Below, piece after piece: positions 24,500-36,027 of a stretch of DNA of 64,000 nt; within the stretch, counting starts at the first letter, position 1, and every line of letters starts with the position of its first letter. The translations under genes and the position numbers were made by a program. Source of the stretch: Actinomortierella ambigua (taxonomy: Eukaryota; Mortierellomycota; Mortierellomycetes; Mortierellales; Mortierellaceae); contig JAAAJB010000081.1 of NCBI GenBank assembly GCA_016098155.1, positions 1 to 64,000 on the forward strand, given 5' to 3'. A model generated the notes under the pieces. The model was not told the origin of the DNA. It did not search any database and saw only the letters and a program-made list of their open reading frames with translations.

Positions 24500-24722
24500 C
24501 CCGATCGTCCCACTCACTTTTTTTGCGCCTATCCACACTTTCCTTTCCTTCCGCTAACAAGAACCCACTCCTTCTCTTCCTTCGTCTTCCGCCTTCTCTA
24601 CCTCCCTCCTCCCCTCCGCGCCCTTCCTGACTAACTGGTCCCTCAGCTACACGTCCCCCTTCACAGCTTCTTCAGCACGCTCCTCTTCCCTGTTGCTTCT
24701 TTGCTTTGTTTGATTGATCGTC

Positions 24723-27147
24723 ATGATTGCAAAGACCCTGACCCTCTCCTGCCTTTTGGCCATCGCTGCCGTTCAAACGACCTCGGCCCAGGTGTTGATC
24801 TCCAACGAGACTGACACTACCGCCACTCTCACACCTTCTACCACCACCCTGGCCACTCCCACCCCTCTGTCCGCCCCCACTGCTCAAGACACCTCCTCTG
24901 ATGCTCCTGCCATTGATTTGCCTATCCTTAGCAGCGCTCATGTCCTTGTTGAGAACAACTTGGAGAAGGATGGTGCACCCTTCCCCTTTGTTATCCTCGA
25001 GAACCGTCGCACCGCCGGTCTTTCCAAGCTTGCGTGCGGTCGCTTGGGCGAGCTGCTCTACTCTGCCCAGAGCCCCTCCCTCGCCTCGGTGGGTGCGATG
25101 CTCAAGGCCAACGTTCCCACTCTAAAGGAGTTTTACGTTGACAACGGTCATGCGAACGACTCGTTCACCTCCAACTGCGACATCCTCACTGTCGACGATG
25201 CAGGCAAGGCCACCGTGTCCGAGGGTTCCTGCCTTCGCCTCCTCCCCTCGCTCTGCTCGAACGTGAACCACCACGGCCGTGTTACTGTCATGACCAAACT
25301 TGGTCTCATCACTGGTGCTCGCGACCCCAAGGGCTTTCACTTCAAGTATGGTTCCAGGAAGGAGATGCAATGCTCTGAATATTATACTCTGTGGACAGAA
25401 TCGAATGTCATTCCTCTCAGTTCTGCTGGACGTCCCATATGTTACAATTGACACATTTTTTTTTATTATTCTATCTTCTCATGAATGCTCCAATAACATG
25501 CGACATTGCTCAATAGGGGTATCCGCTATGCCAAGGCTCCTGTTGGTAACCTCCGTTTCGCTGCACCGCAGCCCATTACCACGTCATGGTTGAACACCAT
25601 CGATGCCACAAGCTATGGCTCGATGTGCCCTCAGGCAACCGGCGGTGAAGAAGACTGTCTTTTCATGAACGTCTTTACCCCTAAACTGAACGCCAACAAG
25701 TCCAGCCTCCTTCCTGTCATGTTCTAGTATGTGTTGATTTGTCTTGTTGTTGTAGGGCTCAATTTTCCCCTCCCTGGTCTTTATGTCCGCCAAACACGAC
25801 ATTCCACCCTAAACGCTCTCCTTGTGCTATTTATTTTATTTATTTCTTTTTGAAAAAAAAAAAAATAGTATCCATGGAGGTTCGTTCACTTCTGGCACCG
25901 GTTCCGACCCCGCCTTCTCGCCCGGCAACCTGTCGTCGCGCGGCCAGGTCGTGGTTGTGACGTTCAACTACCGTCTGGGAGTCTTTGGTTTCTTCGAGCG
26001 TGAAGACGCAGGCGTGCCACGGACCCAGGTTCCCGGCAACCAAGGTGTTCGCGACATGTTGGTGGCCCTCAAGTGGGTGCAGGACAACGTCGCCAGCTTT
26101 GGCGGTGACCCAAGCCGGGTGACCATCTTTGGCGAGTCCGCCGGTGGCCACGCTGTCCGCACGCTGCTCTCGATGCCCGAGGCCGCCAAGGGCCTCTTCC
26201 ATGCGGCCATCTCACAATCGGACCCCATCGACCTGCCCTTCAACAAGGTCAAGACGGCCTCGACGGTCGTGAGCGGCGGTCTGATGACGCTCTTGGGATG
26301 CTCGGACGTGGCCTGTGTCCGTGGCAAGAGCGTGCAGGAGATCATGAAGGCGCAGATCACCATCGTGACCCAGGCGATTGCGCTGGCGCCCGAGGAATCG
26401 TTCCTGGAACTCATCAAGCCGACCATCGACGGCATCCTGATCAAGAACCAGTTTGATCAGTTGATCGCCGGCAAGGACGGCGGCGTCATCAAGGTCCCGC
26501 TCATCATGGGCACCATGAAGGATGAAGCCATTGGCTTCCTGCCTTCCCTGGGCCAATCCACCCCCATGCCCCAACCCGTCTTTGGCGTGACGCTGGCCAC
26601 GATCCTCGGTTACCAACGGTCGATGGTGACGATCGGCTCGGGGCTGTACCCGATTGACCCGACCGACCCAGATGGCACCCGTCAGGAGGAAGGCGTCTTT
26701 GCGGCCGACTACCTGTGGATCTGTCCGACACAGGCCATCGCGCGCGCGTACGCTGGCGTGTCGACCGTTTACCAGCACCAGTTTTCCAGGGCCTACAGCC
26801 CCGTTCGTACCCCGAACGATTCGTGCTATAACAAGGTCTGCCATGGCGACAGCGTCGCCTTGATGTTTGCCAGCCCTCCCTTGATCAACAAGCCCGACGA
26901 GTTGCCATGGACGGCCGATGATGCGGCCATGGCTCGGGATGTCATTGACCGCTGGACTTTTTTCGCCCGCACCCTTGGCAACCCCAACCCGGCTGGCCGT
27001 GCCCCCGAGTGGCCCAAGTACACTGCTGCTGCGCAGAACGTCTACATGCACGACAAGACCCCCTCCATCAACGCCAATGGCCTGCGTCTCCAGTTCTGCG
27101 GCTTTATCGAGCAGTATCTCAAGTTTGATTACCAGATCAAAGCCTAA
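24723..27147 (+). CDS. Secreted type-B carboxylesterase/lipase with an extra N-terminal domain
   Basis: Exons 24723-25345, 25517-25726 and 25869-27147 give 703 residues. A signal peptide is clear (basic MIAK, Leu/Ala-rich core, likely cut after TTSA). A Thr/Ser/Pro linker follows, then about 150 residues (about 24900-25345) with several Cys that I do not recognise, then the alpha/beta-hydrolase starting GIRYAKAPVGNLRF. Catalytic residues: Ser in FGESAGG, acid in GTMKDEAIGF, His in CHGDSV; the oxyanion loop is FYIHGGS, with Tyr where Trp is usual. Such fungal enzymes hydrolyse lipid, cholesterol or cell-wall esters; the substrate cannot be read from sequence. It converges with ARPC4. Confidence 0.92.
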
Positions 27148-27352
27148 TTTTACCCATCTCCCTTATAATTAAATCTACCAGACACTTCCGAGTGTAATCG
27201 AGCTTTTTATTTATCGTGGCTGTATGTTTTTTTTTCCATTGCTTGAGCGTGTAGGCCGGATATCACAAGATTTTCGGGGGGTCGGGGGTTAGGAAAGTAA
27301 GGTAAGGTAAGATAGGTCGGTGAGAGAGAGGGAAGGGGTTTAAAAGTGCCCT

Positions 27353-28632
27353 CTAGTTGAACTGGATCAGAAAGGAAGACAATGAAAAAATAGGCAATGA
27401 TGAGTGACCAATGCCCACATTGAAGATGTCCTGATACGTCATCATAATCCTAGAGTCGATCCATCTATGCTCACTTACCTGAGAAAGGTAGGACTCGGAG
27501 ACAATACGGGCACGAGCGTTGAGACTCAATTTCATCTCGCTGATCTCCTTGTCGACCTCCTCCATGAACTGAATGATAAAGTCGACCAACTTGTGCTTGT
27601 ACATTTGCTCCGTGTGCGCGTTTGTGATCAAGAACGAGATATCATATCCCTAATGAGTGAAGGAGGAGAGAAAAAAAGTTAAATGGGAGGGTTCCTTGCA
27701 TTTCATCGCCTCCTGAAATATAAAAAGCTTGGCACAGCCGAAGGAATCACATTCCACTCTTCTCAAACAATGGTATTTTCTTGAACAGTCTTTGCCCTAC
27801 TCCTCTTCTCTCTCTCATACACACACACACATTCTTGTCCGGTATTAATCTCCATGAAAAAATAACAAAAAAAGAACCATACCTCTATCGGTTTCCGTCG
27901 CAGAATGACAAAGCTTTCAGCCCGCTGCATCAAGAAGCGCGTAAACTTGTGGGCGAGGATGCGCTCAATCTCATCCGCCTGCTTGATCGCAATGCTGACA
28001 CGCAGCGAGTTGACCGACGTCTCGATCAGGACCTTTTCCTTGTCGTTGCGGCTAATCACCAACGGATTGAGGAGAACTTCCTTGGATGCTCTATGGTCGA
28101 GGTGGTAGTGTTGCACAATACAAGTTAGGGGGGGGGGAAGACACCGCAGAATATAAAGTGGTGACAAGATGAATAGGGCAGCTTCCTTTTTTCCCGTATT
28201 CTTTCTCCTTACCTAGCCTCAACCTCTGGCTTGTTGTGACGCTCAGCAACCTGTGAGGAAAAGTTCTCGAGACACATGGCCGCCGTCAGAGTCTGGCGGA
28301 CGGCATTCAGGTAGGGCCGCAACGTATTCGACTGAAAGAGCGAAGAGAAAAGGCGAAAAGAAAAAAGTTTGGTGGTTTGCTTAGTATTTCTCTGCTGCTC
28401 TTGAACAGTGGTAGCCGACATGATCACTCCCCTATATCCTGACGGGAAGACAAGTTGGTGGTTTGATAAAGGATAGTTGCTACGGGCAACTGTCACAGCC
28501 TCCAGGTCCAGGAACAGCCATGGCGGGGAGGGGAGAGGTCATCCGTCCATGAAATGCAGGTGATGACAAAGTCCACTGTATAAGCGTGCTGGACACAAGG
28601 TGACAGCAATAGAAACCAAGGTGGCGTACCAT
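27353..28632 (-). CDS. ARC19: Arp2/3 complex subunit 4 (ARPC4, p20)
   Basis: Minus-strand exons 28630-28632 (ATG only), 28213-28331, 27883-28090, 27479-27649 and 27353-27361 give 169 residues, the usual ARPC4 length. Conserved blocks: [69 protein letters not shown] and [22 protein letters not shown]4 with ARPC2 forms the core of the actin-branching complex at endocytic patches. The 3-base first exon is inferred: the family begins M-S/A-x-TLRPY, the acceptor falls exactly before SNTLRP, and an ATG followed by GTACGC lies upstream. An in-frame ATG at about 28422 is an alternative start. The last exon adds only FN and a stop. Confidence 0.93.
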
Positions 28633-28871
28633 GACAGGAAGTTTAGAGGAGAATGAAGTGAAAGTAGGGAAGCAAATTCGATGAAGTGCCATCAGCTTTT
28701 ACGCGCGCATAGCTCTCTTCGAATATGTGACGTCGATGCAATTTTTGGCTGCACAAGGGTCGATCAAACGGTTGGAAGGTTGAACAATGAATCTATATTT
28801 TGCTCTGCAGGCATGATAATTTTTTTTTCTTGCTATTGTAATAATGCTAAAGACGCTTCTTATTTTTTTCC

Positions 28872-30215
28872 TTACTTCATGGCGACCAGCTTGACCTCAA
28901 AGGTCAAGGTGGCGTTGCGAGGAATGTCTGGTGGTGCACCCTGGGCGCCGTATGCGAGTGCTGGGGGGATGGTCAGGCGACGCTCACCGCCGAGCTGCAT
29001 ACCCTGGATACCAATGTCCCAGCCCTTGATGACCTCGCCGCGGCCCAGGTTGAAGTGGAAGGGCTTTCCGCTGGTGTTCTTGTCAAAGACCTTGCCGTTG
29101 GTCAGGCGGCCGATGTAGCGCATGCCAATCTTCTTGCCAGACTTGGCGCGGGCACCATCGCCGATCTTCACGTCCTCGATGACCAGGCCGTTGGGAAGGA
29201 CCTTCTTGTTGTCCTTCTTGGGCTCCTCCTTCTTGGGCTCCTCCTTCTTGGCCTCGGGCTTCTTAGCCTCAGGCTTCTTGGCCTCGGGCTTCTTGACTTC
29301 GGGCTTCTTCGCCTCGGGCTTCTTGGCCTCGGGCTTCTTGGCAGCCTCCTTGGCGGGAACGGCCTTGGCCTCGCTCACCTTTTGCTTCTTGGAGGGCTGG
29401 GCAACGGGAACAGGGATCTCCTCCTCCTCATCCTCGTCCTCCTCATCCTCCTCGTCCTCCTCATCGTCCTCGGCCTCAAAGTCGGGGTCCTCCTCTGAAT
29501 CCTCATCCTCGTCAAACTGGGCAACACGCTTGGCGCCCTTGGTGACGATCACGTTCTCATCCTCCTCCTCATCATCATCCTCGTCGACATCCTCATCCTC
29601 GTACATATCCTCGTCATCAAAGTCCATGCCCTCATCCTCGGGGAGGTAGTTGCCAGACAGATGAACCGAGTTGTCGCCCGAGACGGAGAAGGTGATCTCC
29701 TCGCCTTCGGTGAAGACGAGGTCCAGGTTCTGCTGCTCGACCTTGCCGGGAGTCAACGAGCACAGGATGAATGTCTTCTTGTTGACAGTGACACGGAGGC
29801 ACGAGCGACCAGGCTTGGTGGTCTCGTCCAAGGCAGCCTAAAAAAAAGTCCCACGAGCATGTGCCATCATGTTAGTCAATGATTATCATCAATTGAGGAC
29901 GACATAATCTATGGGGGGGGTGCTTTAGCGTGCAGCAGAAATGCCAGGGGTGGTGAGCAAGTGTGCATGGCATACCATCGACAGCTTGAACGAGTTGTCG
30001 ACAATCTGCGTGTATGTCTTCTCAGGGAGGACCGTGAGGCCTATATGCAGCAGAAACGAAACAATTGGGAGGGAGGGAAAAGCAAAAAACGGCAAGGTTA
30101 GCTCCAAGAGGACGAATAGCAGTGCGCCCATTGAAGAGCAGGCTAGCATTTCAGGTAGTGTAGGCTACGGCAGTGCCACGAGAGCGTTACCCCAGAAACC
30201 GAGGATCTGATTCAT
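28872..30215 (-). CDS. FPR4: Nucleolar FKBP-type peptidyl-prolyl isomerase with nucleoplasmin-like domain (Fpr3/Fpr4 type)
   Basis: Minus-strand exons 30191-30215, 29976-30040 and 28872-29837 give 351 residues. Order: nucleoplasmin-like fold (MNQILGFWG to about residue 100), a long Asp/Glu tract, a Lys-rich stretch with six [10 protein letters not shown] units and two KKEEP units, then a complete FKBP domain ([46 protein letters not shown]). Proteins of this type act as histone chaperones and proline isomerases in nucleolar chromatin. The acidic and basic blocks are typical but the KKPEA array is unusually regular. It is divergent from NAP1, another histone chaperone, over 245 bases. Confidence 0.95.
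29246..29337 (-). repeat. 15-bp tandem repeat coding KKPEA
   Basis: Six nearly identical 15-base units (GCCTCGGGCTTCTTG on the plus strand) inside the FKBP gene. Preserved frame shows coding use; the DNA repeat makes copy number likely to vary. Confidence 0.85.
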
Positions 30216-30460
30216 GGTGTGAGGTGTTGTTTGAATGCAAAGGCAATAATGGCACGGCAGAAAAAAAAAAAAGAAAAAAAGACGTGGTCATGTTTGTTTT
30301 GTGGCATCTATGATTGAAATTTCAAAGCAGTCACTCTCAAAAAAGAAGACCAAGAGCGTCAGAGCTTTTGAGGGCTGCTGAGGGTCAAAAAAAAGGACAG
30401 CGAACTCCCCTTCCTCTTTTTCACACAAATTCCCCTCCCTCCTCTCTTTTTTTCATCGTT
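30216..30460. promoter_or_regulatory. Divergent promoter shared by nucleoplasmin-FKBP and NAP1 genes
   Basis: 245 bases between two outward start codons, with an A-tract near the FKBP side and a CT-rich tract near the NAP1 ATG. No recognisable transcription-factor site is claimed. Confidence 0.6.
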
Positions 30461-33078
30461 ATGGAATCTTCGTCAGGTAAACAGCACCCCTCCTCCCCCC
30501 AAAGAATCTAGGAACTCCACCTACCCCCACCTAAGCATCTTTAATCTCCCTCTTTTGTCTTTTGTGGGTAAGAGAGAGAGTGTGTGAGAGAGAGAGTCGG
30601 CTTACTGAGGGGCGAGAATGAGATAATCAGGCGGCCATTTAAATCACCACCAACCTCACAACATGCATGCCATGTTGCGACTTGCCCCTTCTCCCCACTA
30701 CTGCAATGAACTCTTTCCTGCTTATTGCCAGGACATTCCTCACGGATCGCAAGGTTGCTGGAATCCACTTCACATTGAGCACTCGAGTCTGGACTTGCAG
30801 CCATCTAATCATCTCGGCATTGCTCATCAACACGCGACCTCGGGCAGACATTGATTGGATCAGACCAGCAAGCAATATGACCTTCCACAAAGCAAGTGGC
30901 CTTGTGGATATGTGTTTATGGTGACCCATGTATGTTGGGTGTGTGTGTTTGGTGTGCACTAGCGTTGAAAAAAGTCTAGAGCAAGGGGAGGAGGGTGTGT
31001 GGAAAGAGATAGAGAGAAGGGCCACCCACCCACACACCTGCTGGGGTAAAGGAGGAGTAGGAAGTAGGAGGGAGACAAGGGAGAGAGGGGAGAGAAGGAA
31101 GGGGGGTGATGTGTGTTCTGCGAGTGATGATCGACGATGAAATGAGGAGAGGAGTTGTTTTCTTTTTTTTTTTTGCCACTGCGGCTAGAATGATGGATCT
31201 CGGCAGACGACTAAAACTGAATTCATTTCTACTGTTCTTGTTCATCTGGTAGCCAACGTTGATATCAAGAAGAAGCAGCAGCAGCAGGCTCCCACCCCCC
31301 AGAACACGCCCATTTTCTCTGCCCCCATCAGCTCGTCTGTGCGCCCCACCGTTGCCGATATTGAAGAAGATATGGAGACCATTCAGACCCCAGGTAAGCA
31401 AAAAGTGTTTTCCAGGCCAAGCCCTTTTCTCCCTTCCCTTTTTTTTCGTCTCGTTCCTGTTGCCTATCGGGGAACAGGTTGTTTGTTTTTTTGATAGTGG
31501 GGAAGTGAGAGGAGGGGTTGGTGGTTTGTGCGATGATGGTTGCCCAATTTTTTGTATCCTTGCGTGTCTTGTCTTTTCGCTCTCTCTTTTTTTTTCTCTC
31601 TTGTTCTCTCTGACCCCCCAACAAAAAAAAAAGAGAGTGAGAGAGAGAGAACCCAATGGCGATATTTATACATACACTTTTCCATTCCCGTGCTGTTATC
31701 TACTCCACCCTTGTTTCTTTTTTTTTCTCTGTTTCTTGTCCTTGTCCTTTTGGGTCTTGTTTGATACGGCAAGGTCGGAAAAGGGCGTTGGGAAGCAACA
31801 AGCAGGGCTTGCGTGGCAATGGCGGACAATCAACAACATCTTTGCACCCCCAATCTTTCTCTTTCCTTCCCCTCCCATCCTCCCCCTCCCCCTTCTCTTC
31901 TTCACCCTTTCTTTGATATCCCACAAGAGAAGCAAGAAGAACAACTTTGACAGCTGAACTAACCCGTCCCAATCAATCCACCATCATCAACTCCCTGATC
32001 GATCAACACTTATCAAGGCACCCGCAGCTCGATCCTCGCCAACAACCCTCAGCTCATGTCGATGCTGCAGGGCCGTCTTGGCAACCTGGTCGGCGCCCCC
32101 TCTGGCTACGTCCAGACCCTCAGCCCCGTTGTCCGTCGCCGTGTTCGTGCCCTGAAGGCTCTCCAGAAGAAGCACGCCGTCCTCGAGGTCGAGTTCCAGA
32201 ACGAGATCCTTGCTCTGGAGAAGAAGTACCTTGCCCTGTACACCCCCCTGTACGAGAAGCGTACCGACCTTGTCACCGGCAAGGCCGAGGCCACCGACGC
32301 CGAGGTCGCCGACGGCTTCAGCGAGGACGAGGATGAGGAGGAGGAGGACGACAAGGAGGACGACGATGAGGAGAAGGCCTTTGGCATTCCCGAGTTCTGG
32401 CTCACTGCCCTGAAGTCGCACCCCCAGTTTGTCGACATCATCACCGAGAAGGATGAGGAGGCCCTCAAGAGCCTGGTCGACATCCGTCTGTCGTACTTTG
32501 ACCAGCCCGGCTTCCGCCTCGAGTTTGAGTTTACTCCCAACGACTTCTTCACCAACACCGTTCTGACAAAGACCTACTTCTACCAGGATGAGGCTGGCTA
32601 CGGCGGTGACTTTGTCTACGACCACGCCGAGGGCTCCACCATTGACTGGAAGGAGGGCATGGACCTGACTGTCACTGTCGAGACCAAGAAGCAGCGCCAC
32701 AAGAATACCAACAAGACCCGTGTCGTCAAGAAGACCGTCCCTGCCGAGACCTTCTTCTCGTTCTTCAACCCCCCCGTTGCCCCCTCGGAGGAGGATGAGG
32801 ATGAGCTCGATGAGGATGACGACATTGACGAGCGTCTCGAGGCTGACTATGCCTTGGGCGAGGAGCTCAAGGACAGCATCATCCCCCGTGCCGTTGATTG
32901 GTTCACCGGCAAGGCCCTCCAGTACCAGGACCAGGGCGACGTCTATGATGACGATGACCTGGATGACTATGAGGATGAGGACGATGAGGACGACGATGAG
33001 GATGATGAGGACGACGAGGATGATGATGATGACGTCCCCGCCAAGGACGAGAAGGCACCCGAGTGCAAGCAGCAATAA
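30461..33078 (+). CDS. NAP1: Nucleosome assembly protein 1 (H2A-H2B chaperone)
   Basis: Exons 30461-30476, 31253-31393 and 32018-33078 give 405 residues in one frame. The 16-base first exon encodes MESSS plus one base. The NAP domain includes VRRRVRALKALQKKHAVLE, the long dimerisation helix, LALYTPLYEKR, GIPEFWLTALK, LSYFDQPGFRLEFEF and AETFFSFFNPP. It ends with a strongly acidic tail (DDDDLDDYEDEDDED and on). Nap1 binds H2A-H2B and shuttles them for chromatin assembly. Its two introns (776 and 624 bases) are several times longer than others in the window and hold only simple sequence. Confidence 0.96.
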
Positions 33079-34996
33079 GCGGTTGCTTCATTTGTGTCTC
33101 TCTCCCTTTATCCCCCCCTCTCCGTCTTCGGCTGTGTGCCCGCCCATCTGATTTTTGTTCTCGTGTTGTTTAACTAGCTAGCAAGCAAGACAAGAAGAAA
33201 AGAGAAACAACAAAAGACACTGCACTTCTCACACCTCCTTTTTCTTTTTTTTTTTTACTTACACTCTTTTTCCTTCCACCAAAAAATCACTTTGTTCTTT
33301 TGCATTCATTGTTCATTTTTCTCTTCTGGATCTCCCACCCTTTTTTTCTTCTTCTTCCTCCATAATCTCAAATTAAAGACATACATTCTTCTTTATTCCC
33401 AAAAATTCAAAACGATGGATGGGGAGAACGTGCTCGGAGATGGTATTCCTTTCTTAGGGGAGAAAGAAACGAAAGGGGAGAGTAGAGGGAGGAATGGTGT
33501 TCTTCTTTCCCCGACTGAAAGAGAGAAGAGGACGTGCACACGCGCACGAGCACTCTGTACGCAATTCTGTTGCCCCCCTCCCCACTCTCAGACGTTAAAG
33601 GCTTTTTTGCATTGTTTGTATGGCAGCTTCTTATGCCCTCCCCTCTCCCACTCTCCCTTTTCCCTCCTACTCTCAGAGATTGTATGTGTGCAAGAGCGAG
33701 ATAGGGTCAAGAGAGGAGTAGACAAGACAAAGGAGTAAGGCCACGTCTGTGGGGTGGGAAAGCGGAGAACCTTGTTTTTTTTGGCGATTCCCAACAAAGT
33801 TTCCCGCAAAGGTGCCCTCTCATTCGTCCACAGGGGGGGTATCCTCTTTCGTGTTCTGTGTACCATACATTGGGGAGTGAATGGTACATGGTACTCGTAC
33901 CCCCTTGGTTATCATTTTTTCGCGCGTTTCCACCAACATCAACCCCTCTCCCCCACAGCACAGTTGTGCGCTAGGACCTCCATAATCTGTTTTGACAGGT
34001 ATTCTGCGAACAAGTACTATTGTCACCACAGACCAACGAGCTAAATGCCCCCCCCTCGTTGTTCTCACAACACACGCACTTCACCTGCAACAAGAATGAA
34101 AATCCTATGGGAGATCGATAGTATTGAAACACTATGGGTAGAGACACCAACAAAAAAAGGTACATCGTGGAAAAATTCAGCACCAATGATCATGTAGTAC
34201 ATCACAGCATGTCACTACATTGAGGATGTTCAGCAGAGGGACAAGTTGGTGAAGCGATAGGAGAAACGAGTGCGCGACGAGTCGTGTAAGAGTTGACCAT
34301 ATTCTATTGCCAGCGCTATACTTGATGATGATGATGGTCAGGCTCGCGACTCAGGGGGGACCCGTCCGATTGCTGGCCACAGCATTGCCACGGGAGACTT
34401 TTTTTGTCGTTGTTCGCCCGAGTGGTCTTCCGAGTGTTTCCCACCCTATGGTAACCAGCGTGTTTGAAAAAAAGGAATCACGACAACGCCAGCTTTAGGA
34501 ACGTGGACAGTGCTTTTGACACGTCTTTGCAACCAAATCGTGGCGAACAATCGTCGTATATCATCCATTTTTTGCATCATCCAGGACCAGGTAGCTGGAA
34601 GGAGTATGGTGTCACGTCATGGCGCCCTTGCTCCTTCCTCCCAGAGGGCTACTCATGATCCCTGAACCAACCATCCGTAGCTGCAAGCTCGAAGGGGATC
34701 GCTCGCTTCAAGATTCACACCATCGATGTTCCGACCCACCCTCCTCCTTCCCCCTCCCTCTTCAGCGGCTCTTCCAGAGCAACTCGTTCGTTGGGGTCAG
34801 AGGAGTGGTTACACCTTCAGGAGGAGCGCTGACTTGGCGGCCCTCGAAGCTTCTTAATAATTTTTAGAGTTCGTGGCGTGCAAATTTCATCCCAATATTG
34901 TGCTACGAGGTTCTTCTCAAAAGGGGAGGGTGACCTACATTGGAACAGATCTCCATACAACGCTCAAGTTGAAACACCCTAAATCTCAAAAAACAC
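33079..34996. other. Intergenic region, NAP1 to Alba-domain gene
   Basis: About 1.9 kb with no recognisable gene on either strand. CT-rich 3' flank of NAP1 first, then less biased DNA from 33700 with only short ORFs. Confidence 0.5.
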
Positions 34997-35657
34997 ATGG
35001 AGAATTACCAAAAGAGACCCAAGAGCAAGCGCTCACGATTCGAAGCAGACAACGACGATGCCTCAACTGCATTGCAACATTCAGAAGGAAAACCGGGGGC
35101 ACCAACGGCAGGACAACCAAGGGGGAAGGGGACACCTTCAAGTACCAGCGGCGGCGGCAAGTCTGATGCCAACACGCCTCGTCATGGTGTGATGCACATT
35201 TCAGCCCATGGCAAGATTCGCACCTATGTCAGTCGAGGTCTCGAGGTGCTGTTAGAAAGTGAGCAACAGTCAATCACAGCATCCACATCATCCACATCAT
35301 CACCTACAGTAGTATCGTCCTCGTCGTCCTCTTCACAAGGACCCGCCACCACCACCACCACCACCAATGACGACGACCACGACGACGCCTCATCACCAAA
35401 GGGGATGAACGAGAAGCACAAGCGGAACTACTCTGGAGCAGCAGGCGTGTTGACCATCAAAGCTCAGGGCAAGAATATCCCAAAGGCAGTAACAATTGTC
35501 GAGATTCTGAAGCGCAAGCTCGAGGGCTCTTTGCACCAGTTTACAGAGATTGGTCAGGTCACGGAGGAGGAGGTATGGGATCCCAAAACAACTAGTTTGA
35601 CGTCTGCAGCAGCAGCGGCAGGACCAGCAATAGCATCGTCTTCTTCTGCAGGTTCAA

Positions 35658-35690
<33 letters not shown>

Positions 35691-35911
35691 TTGATCCGAT
35701 TCGACTCGTCCGTCATCGCCCAACGATCCGGATCCGGCTATCAAGGCAGCTTGATATACATCGTCCACCACAGGCAGACGATGAGAGCGATGGCGACGAG
35801 GAGGCCAAGGAAATGATGGAGGCATGGCCCGGGGCGATCCTCGACCGTGATGCTGCTGTGCGGCGACTGGTCGGATACCAAGCACCAACAGGGAACGATA
35901 TCTACCTTTGA
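34997..35911 (+). CDS. Alba-domain nucleic-acid-binding protein (Rpp25/Pop6-like)
   Basis: Single exon, 304 residues. The Alba fold is split: HISAHGKIRTYVSRGLEVLL (about residues 67-86) is strand 1 and helix 1; VLTIKAQGKNIPKAVTIVEI (about 150-169), then LKRKLEGSLHQFTEIG, is the second half. Between them lie about 60 residues of Ser/Thr/Asp low complexity. The C-terminus has a poly-Gln run (CAG repeat, about 35660-35690), then RPTIRIRLSRQLD. In eukaryotes this Alba branch includes the RNase P/MRP subunits Rpp20/Pop7 and Rpp25/Pop6; KAVTIVEILKRK and LHQ fit Rpp25/Pop6 best. The RNase P/MRP role is inferred from family only. Confidence 0.8.
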
Positions 35912-36017
35912 GTTTGTCCCACCAAGGGATCTAAATAAATGGACGTACAAAAAAAAAAAAAAAAAAAAAAAAACGAACAACCCCCCCCCCCCCCCCCCCC
36001 CACCACCTACCACACAC

Positions 36018-36027
36018 NNNNNNNNNN
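36018..36027. other. Assembly gap (10 N)
   Basis: Ten N between a C-rich run and an A run. The fixed size suggests a placeholder, so the true length is unknown. Confidence 0.98.

Larger units (their letters stand above)
21933..24722. other. Divergent gene-poor region between BRE1 and the carboxylesterase
   Basis: About 2.8 kb. It contains GTGA-type repeats (22140-22232), AAC/AGC triplets (22430-22510), GA repeats (22640-22682) and the TATA-bearing promoter of the esterase. Small ORFs here are composition-driven and match nothing I recognise. Confidence 0.55.
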
